Positions 59,640 to 64,000 of a stretch of 64,000 nt of DNA are shown in pieces (positions within the stretch are counted from its first letter, which is position 1; each line of letters begins with the position of its first letter). Under the pieces are notes generated by a model. It worked only from the letters and a program-made list of their open reading frames with translations, did no database searches and was not told the origin of the DNA. The DNA lies in the NCBI RefSeq assembly GCF_020520425.1, contig NC_079487.1, positions 112,254,141 to 112,318,140 on the forward strand, given 5' to 3'. This DNA comes from Spinacia oleracea (Eukaryota > Streptophyta > Magnoliopsida > Caryophyllales > Amaranthaceae). Both the position numbers and the translations under genes were made by a program.

Positions 59640-61126
59640 AGAAGTGCATTCGAGAGACATTTAATCGAATAAGATGGTATGATTCCATGAGACTATTCAG
59701 AGCAATAAACTCTTCTACCTCCTCACCCAACTGTCTGCTCCTCTGATTTATTGCCAAACTGCTCCTCTTTCTCTTTTTCTCACTACTCATTGTCTCTAAT
59801 TCGAGTTTCAAACTGCTTGTCTCTTCCTCCAGTGCCTTTATTTGTTCTGAAGCTCCAGTTGAATGTACATCGTGCATCTCCCTTTGGGATGAGAATTCCC
59901 TTTCTCGTTCAACCAATTCTTCTTTTTAGTTGTTAGACTCTGCTTTCAGCTGAAGCTGATCAAGGGTATTTTGTGCTTGCTGGAGTTCATCAGTCAGTTG
60001 TGAGATTTTCTGAGAGAGAGAACTGTTTTCTTCTTCAGAGGGTTTCATTGGATTCCTTCAAGTTTTCGGTTTCCTGTTTTGATGAGCCCAGACTGAGTTT
60101 CAAATTGTTTGTCTTCTCTTCCAAAGCCTTCATTTGTTTAGAAGTTCCAGTTGTATGGGCATCGTGCATCTCCCTTAGGGATAAGAACTCTCTTTCCCGC
60201 TCAGCCAATTTATCATTTGAGTCGGTAGACTCTGCTTTCAGCTCTTCCATGGAATCTTGGGCCTGCTTGAGCTCAACAGTCACTTGTGACATTATCAAAG
60301 AAAGAGACACTTTTTCCTCTTCAACAACTTTCACATTCTCCTTTAAGTGTTTTGTTTCCTGCTTCGACGAGTCTTACTCCAGTTTTATCCGAGAGATTTC
60401 TTGCGCAGCTGTCTCTAATTCAAACTCAAGGCTTTTTCTCTCACTCTGCAGCTGATTGACTTCGCCTTTCAAATTATCTACATTGTGGTTCCCTTCTTCA
60501 AGTCTTTTGATAAAATATTCTTTCTTCGCGGCTTGATTATCTCTATCTCTGATCAGTTCTTCAATTTGTTGATTCAGTTCGGCTTCAGTCTTCACAAAGT
60601 TCTCTAATTTTGACTTTAGCTCTTCTTTTTCTTCCAGGATTTCTGATTTCTCGGAATCCAATCTTTGAACCCCTACATTCAAATCTTCCGCCTTTCTGTC
60701 AGAATCTTGTTGTTTTTTCAGTAGCGTTCTGTTCTCTGATTCAATCGAGATTTTCTCATTGCATATTGTTGCTGGCTCATTTTTAAGATCTGCAACTTTA
60801 AGTGTTACTGTATTAAGCTGTTGCTAGAGTCGATCAGTGTCTTCATTTTCCTCTTTTATCCATTTTTTGTGTCTTTCCCCTTGGATGAATGATCGGAGTC
60901 GGAGCCAGACTCTGACTCTGAGGAGGAACATAACTTCTCTTTCTTTTGTTGTGGCTTGTTAATTTTTTTCCTTAAGTTTTCCAGTGACATTATCATATTG
61001 AGAAATGAGTGATTCATATTATTTATGGAAATCCTCAACATGTTCAGCAAGAGGCCCCCTTTTTGTTTCATCACTTTCTTCGTTGCTCTCCACAAGTTTC
61101 AGTAATCTTTTCTTCTTCTCCTCCAT
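59640..61126 (-). pseudogene. CIP1-like coiled-coil protein pseudogene
   Basis: On the minus strand MEEKKKRLLKLVESNEESDE starts at 61126, just after an acceptor-like TTTTTAG. Blocks follow: LAEHVEDFHK, SLISQYDNVTGKL, SSSESESGSDSDHSSKGKDT, then long heptad stretches with two repeats of the EREREFxSxREMHDxHxTG type. These features match plant COP1-interactive protein 1 (CIP1)-like coiled-coil proteins. At least four lesions are visible: a stop soon after DFHK, a frame change before the Ser/Asp block, and stops near 60823 and 59928. Exon 1 is not seen nearby. Confidence 0.65.
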
Positions 61127-64000
61127 GTCTAAAAATACAAAGTAAGCTCATTAATTCAAGGATTGAGATTGTAGCTTGAGATAATTTTCTTATTTTGACA
61201 AAGGAAAGAACTAATGATCTGTCTTACAGTCCTAGCTTGGCCTTATTTAAGCCTGGACAAGAAGACACGATTTTTCTGGTTGCCAATGAGACAGTGAGAA
61301 CTTTCCAAATATTGGATGCTTTGATTACACTAAGATATATAGTGGAATTACTGAGAAGTCTTTTTTCTTTTGTTTCATTTGGGCGTAGGATGTCTTTTTC
61401 TATGACATACAAATCAAGAAAATACGGATTTTCCCATTACACCTCTCTTCTTTGCAGAGCATATTTATAAGTAGATCCCTCATTATGGAATAGCCCCGCA
61501 CATACACCCCAAATGCGCAGACTATAATTTACAGATTATGCATAGGCCATCGAAAACATGGGGAAGTTGATCCTCCAGCAGTTTGTAGGAAAGATTTGCA
61601 TGCTAAAGGAACATACCTTTGTTTTTTTCCCCTTTCAGCTTCTCATGTTGTTCAGGATCAGTATGCTTTTCAACATAGGACTTAATTAAAATTTCTCATG
61701 TGTACTCTTCTTTGTCATTTTGACTAGATGCTCACCTCGAATTTGCTTCAGCGTCTATACATCTGATAGGCCCAAGACATGGAGTGTTTGGTTTATTTTC
61801 CTTTATTTATTTATTTTAGTTTTTGGTGGGTCTGTGTCCAAGTTTATTGCTTCCGGGTCAGGGCACCTTATCAAGGGGATTATGTGGTGCGGGGATGTCA
61901 CCAATGGTAGGTTAAGGTGCGGGGATGTCACCAATGCCTAATCTTCCGAAAATTTTGAATGTAGAAGTGAGACTTCTACTTTGAAGTTGGGAAATGGTTC
62001 TCCGTCCCTAAAACAACGGCCACATTCTAAATTTAGCAGGTTAAACTTTAAAGTTTCTTATGATCCGTATTGCCATTATTGATTATCTTAACTAAGATTG
62101 TAAAAGAAAACTTACACTGGTATAACTTAATTCCTTGAAAATGATCTTGAATCAGATGTGACCGAGTAATCAAGATAAATGTCACTTTTGATTTCATTTA
62201 AGAGTCAGGTATGTAAACCTCTGGAAACTTCAACCAGTCTGATTTTTTGATGCAGGTGCAGAAACATTTGAACTGTTGGAAGAACCCTGTGCCATTAACA
62301 GCTTTGACATTGACAAGCAGAATCACTTTGTAAGTGAGCTTTTTGGTAACTAAAAATTCAGTTGAAAGGAAGAATGTACTGAGCATTGAACAGACTAATT
62401 ATCTCAACCTAACCATCTTTATACTGTCCTGCAGGAAATTACATATTTATATGCAGTTTGGAATGGGAATCGTTGGCTATACTTTGAAGGTTGTCATAGC
62501 CGAGTTTTGTTACAATTATTATGTAGCTTTAAATACCAGTATGCCGTACTATGTAAGATTGTATTCTACAAGATAGACTGATGTCCATTTGTTTTGGTCT
62601 GTTTAACTGTATTCGTGGCAGTTCATGACAAGTTCATATAGACTAAATCCATAGGCTCTCAGCTCAAAGAGTGTATTACTGAAGTTTTTCCACGTAGCTC
62701 AGCTGTTATGAAAGTTGAGAAGATTGATATTGGTTTGCTCAATATTGTGAGCTAAGAAGTGACTTGGCGAAACTCTTTTCCAATCAAATATTGCTCTTGG
62801 TTACCTTTATCGTAATTTTAAGCACAGGGGAGAGCTCCAACTAAAGCAACACAATGGTAAATAATAGTTTTTAGCAATCCAGACGCTTCATTCAGTTCCC
62901 AAACCATGTATATACCATGCTTTTTTTTTGTAACATATAGATGTATATGCCACGTTAGAGTGGAAAGAAATATTTACAACATCATTTCTAACTTGATTTT
63001 TTTCCCAATACTTTAGATACTAAAATGAGTTTATGTTTGGGTCTTTCCTTGTTTACAATTTGTTTTCATGTTTATGTGTTTTGATTTATGAAAGTGACAT
63101 CTCTAGCTGGGAGATCATGTTATCGACAATAGATGGTTAAAATGGAAGACAAAAGTGCAATTCGCATTTGTAATTTTCTGGAAGGAACAATAGAGAAAAC
63201 CTTGAAAGAAAGTTTAGTATGGAAAAGGTCACCTAAAAGTCTCAAAGCATTGGAATTATTAAAAGTTGATTTTTTTATTGTGCTGAAATTCAAAGAATGG
63301 CAGGAAAAGATATTACAGATGAGAACTAAATCAATATAACAAATAACAAAGGAGCGCCGGAGAAAAAGTATAATCTAATTGACACATATATTGGAAAAAT
63401 AAATGAAAGCCTATTTCTGCTTAAAGATTATCTGACCGTAGATCCATCAATGATTTTTTATACGTGAATCATCAAATGAAAAACAAGGAGACACAAAACG
63501 GGAGTTTTAAAAATCTCACAATTATCATTGTTTAGCAATGGAACATAGGGAGTAAATTAGAAGCTTCTCATAACATAGTAAAAGACGCACAATCTGTCAT
63601 AATTTACATAATGACTTCCGGTAATTAATTTGTTGGACACGAACCTCCTTAGATACATTGATATTGTATTAGAGTTGTTAGTCCTTGTTACTTTCCATGA
63701 TTTTTTTGTTGTTGTATGTATCGAAGTTTGGTTACGTGATCTAATGGTTAGACTACATCAAATATGTTTAGGAAGAAGGACTCCAAAAATAAAGTATACA
63801 TTTGATCTGATTTGTCACTGAAGGGTGGATACGAATTGTAAGATATACTGAAGGGCCCAATATAAATTATATTTTGTATGTATATTTATCTCCAAGTCCA
63901 AGCTTGATCATTGAAAATATGTTTGCATTTACGGTATATTTTTTTACACCAATCTTTTACATAAACCTATTCACATTACATATTTTTATATCTTAGGGGA
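61127..64000. other. Mostly non-coding right end of the window
   Basis: No recognisable gene. A 30-bp direct duplication (GGTGCGGGGATGTCACCAAT) occurs at 61886 and 61916. A 68-codon frame at 63133-63339 (starts MVKMEDKSAIRICNFLEG) is Lys-rich and matches no family I recognise. Confidence 0.4.
62253..62577 (+). other. Possible unrecognised exon pair
   Basis: GATGCAG precedes an open stretch that reads AETFELLEEPCAINSFDIDK and stops at a GTAAG donor near 62330. Then TCCTGCAG precedes a frame starting EITYLYAVWNGNRWLYFEGC to a stop at 62575-62577. The two join in frame if spliced. I do not recognise the product and coding is uncertain. Confidence 0.2.

Overview
The window looks like nuclear DNA of a eudicot plant. 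It is AT-rich, its genes have plant-type introns, and it is dominated by plant transposons: Helitrons, MULE, hAT and Stowaway MITEs, tRNA-derived SINEs, L1- and RTE-type LINEs and a Ty1/copia LTR element. The many TACTCCCTCCGT-type Stowaway ends and the recurrent CGGAGTA motif would suit Caryophyllales/Amaranthaceae, but that placement is only inference.

Layout. 1-7.9 kb: gene-free, with a 277-bp Helitron, a MULE with a perfect 9-bp target duplication, three Stowaway-like MITEs and a short SINE. 7.99-12.38 kb: a two-exon RING-CH (RINGv) membrane protein gene. 12.4-22.3 kb: intergenic, with a Helitron, two SINEs of one family, a GC-rich hAT-like repeat and a hAT MITE with a perfect 8-bp target duplication. 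22.30-24.78 kb: a three-exon DUF620 gene. 25.85-26.34 kb (minus): an intronless class I small heat-shock protein gene with a heat-shock element and TATA box. 26.9-40 kb: a nest in which a 10.35-kb Ty1/copia element (LTRs alike as far as read, TSD GATCT, one frameshift in pol) splits an L1-type LINE, whose far end abuts another Helitron. 40-46.5 kb: Helitron ends, two inverted-repeat elements and a decayed LINE carrying a 1.06-kb insertion with an 18-bp target duplication. 46.5-49.85 kb (minus): a five-exon gene for a Ptta/En/Spm-type (Transposase_24) protein with a long Gly-rich repeat tail, whose first-exon start region is repeated as an eight-unit array with a 160-bp period. 52.7-55.8 kb: two 5'-truncated RTE LINE copies, a GC-rich foldback and half a tRNA-Ala. 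56-64 kb: long non-coding stretches with relics of a JMJ25-like zinc-finger exon (plus) and a CIP1-like coiled-coil gene (minus).

Three host genes look intact: RING-CH, DUF620 and class I sHSP. The transposase-derived gene also has an open five-exon reading frame. Nothing suggests these genes act together. The most unusual structure is the exact 160-bp array that multiplies the start codon of the Ptta-type gene. No CRISPR array, operon or bacterial feature was seen.
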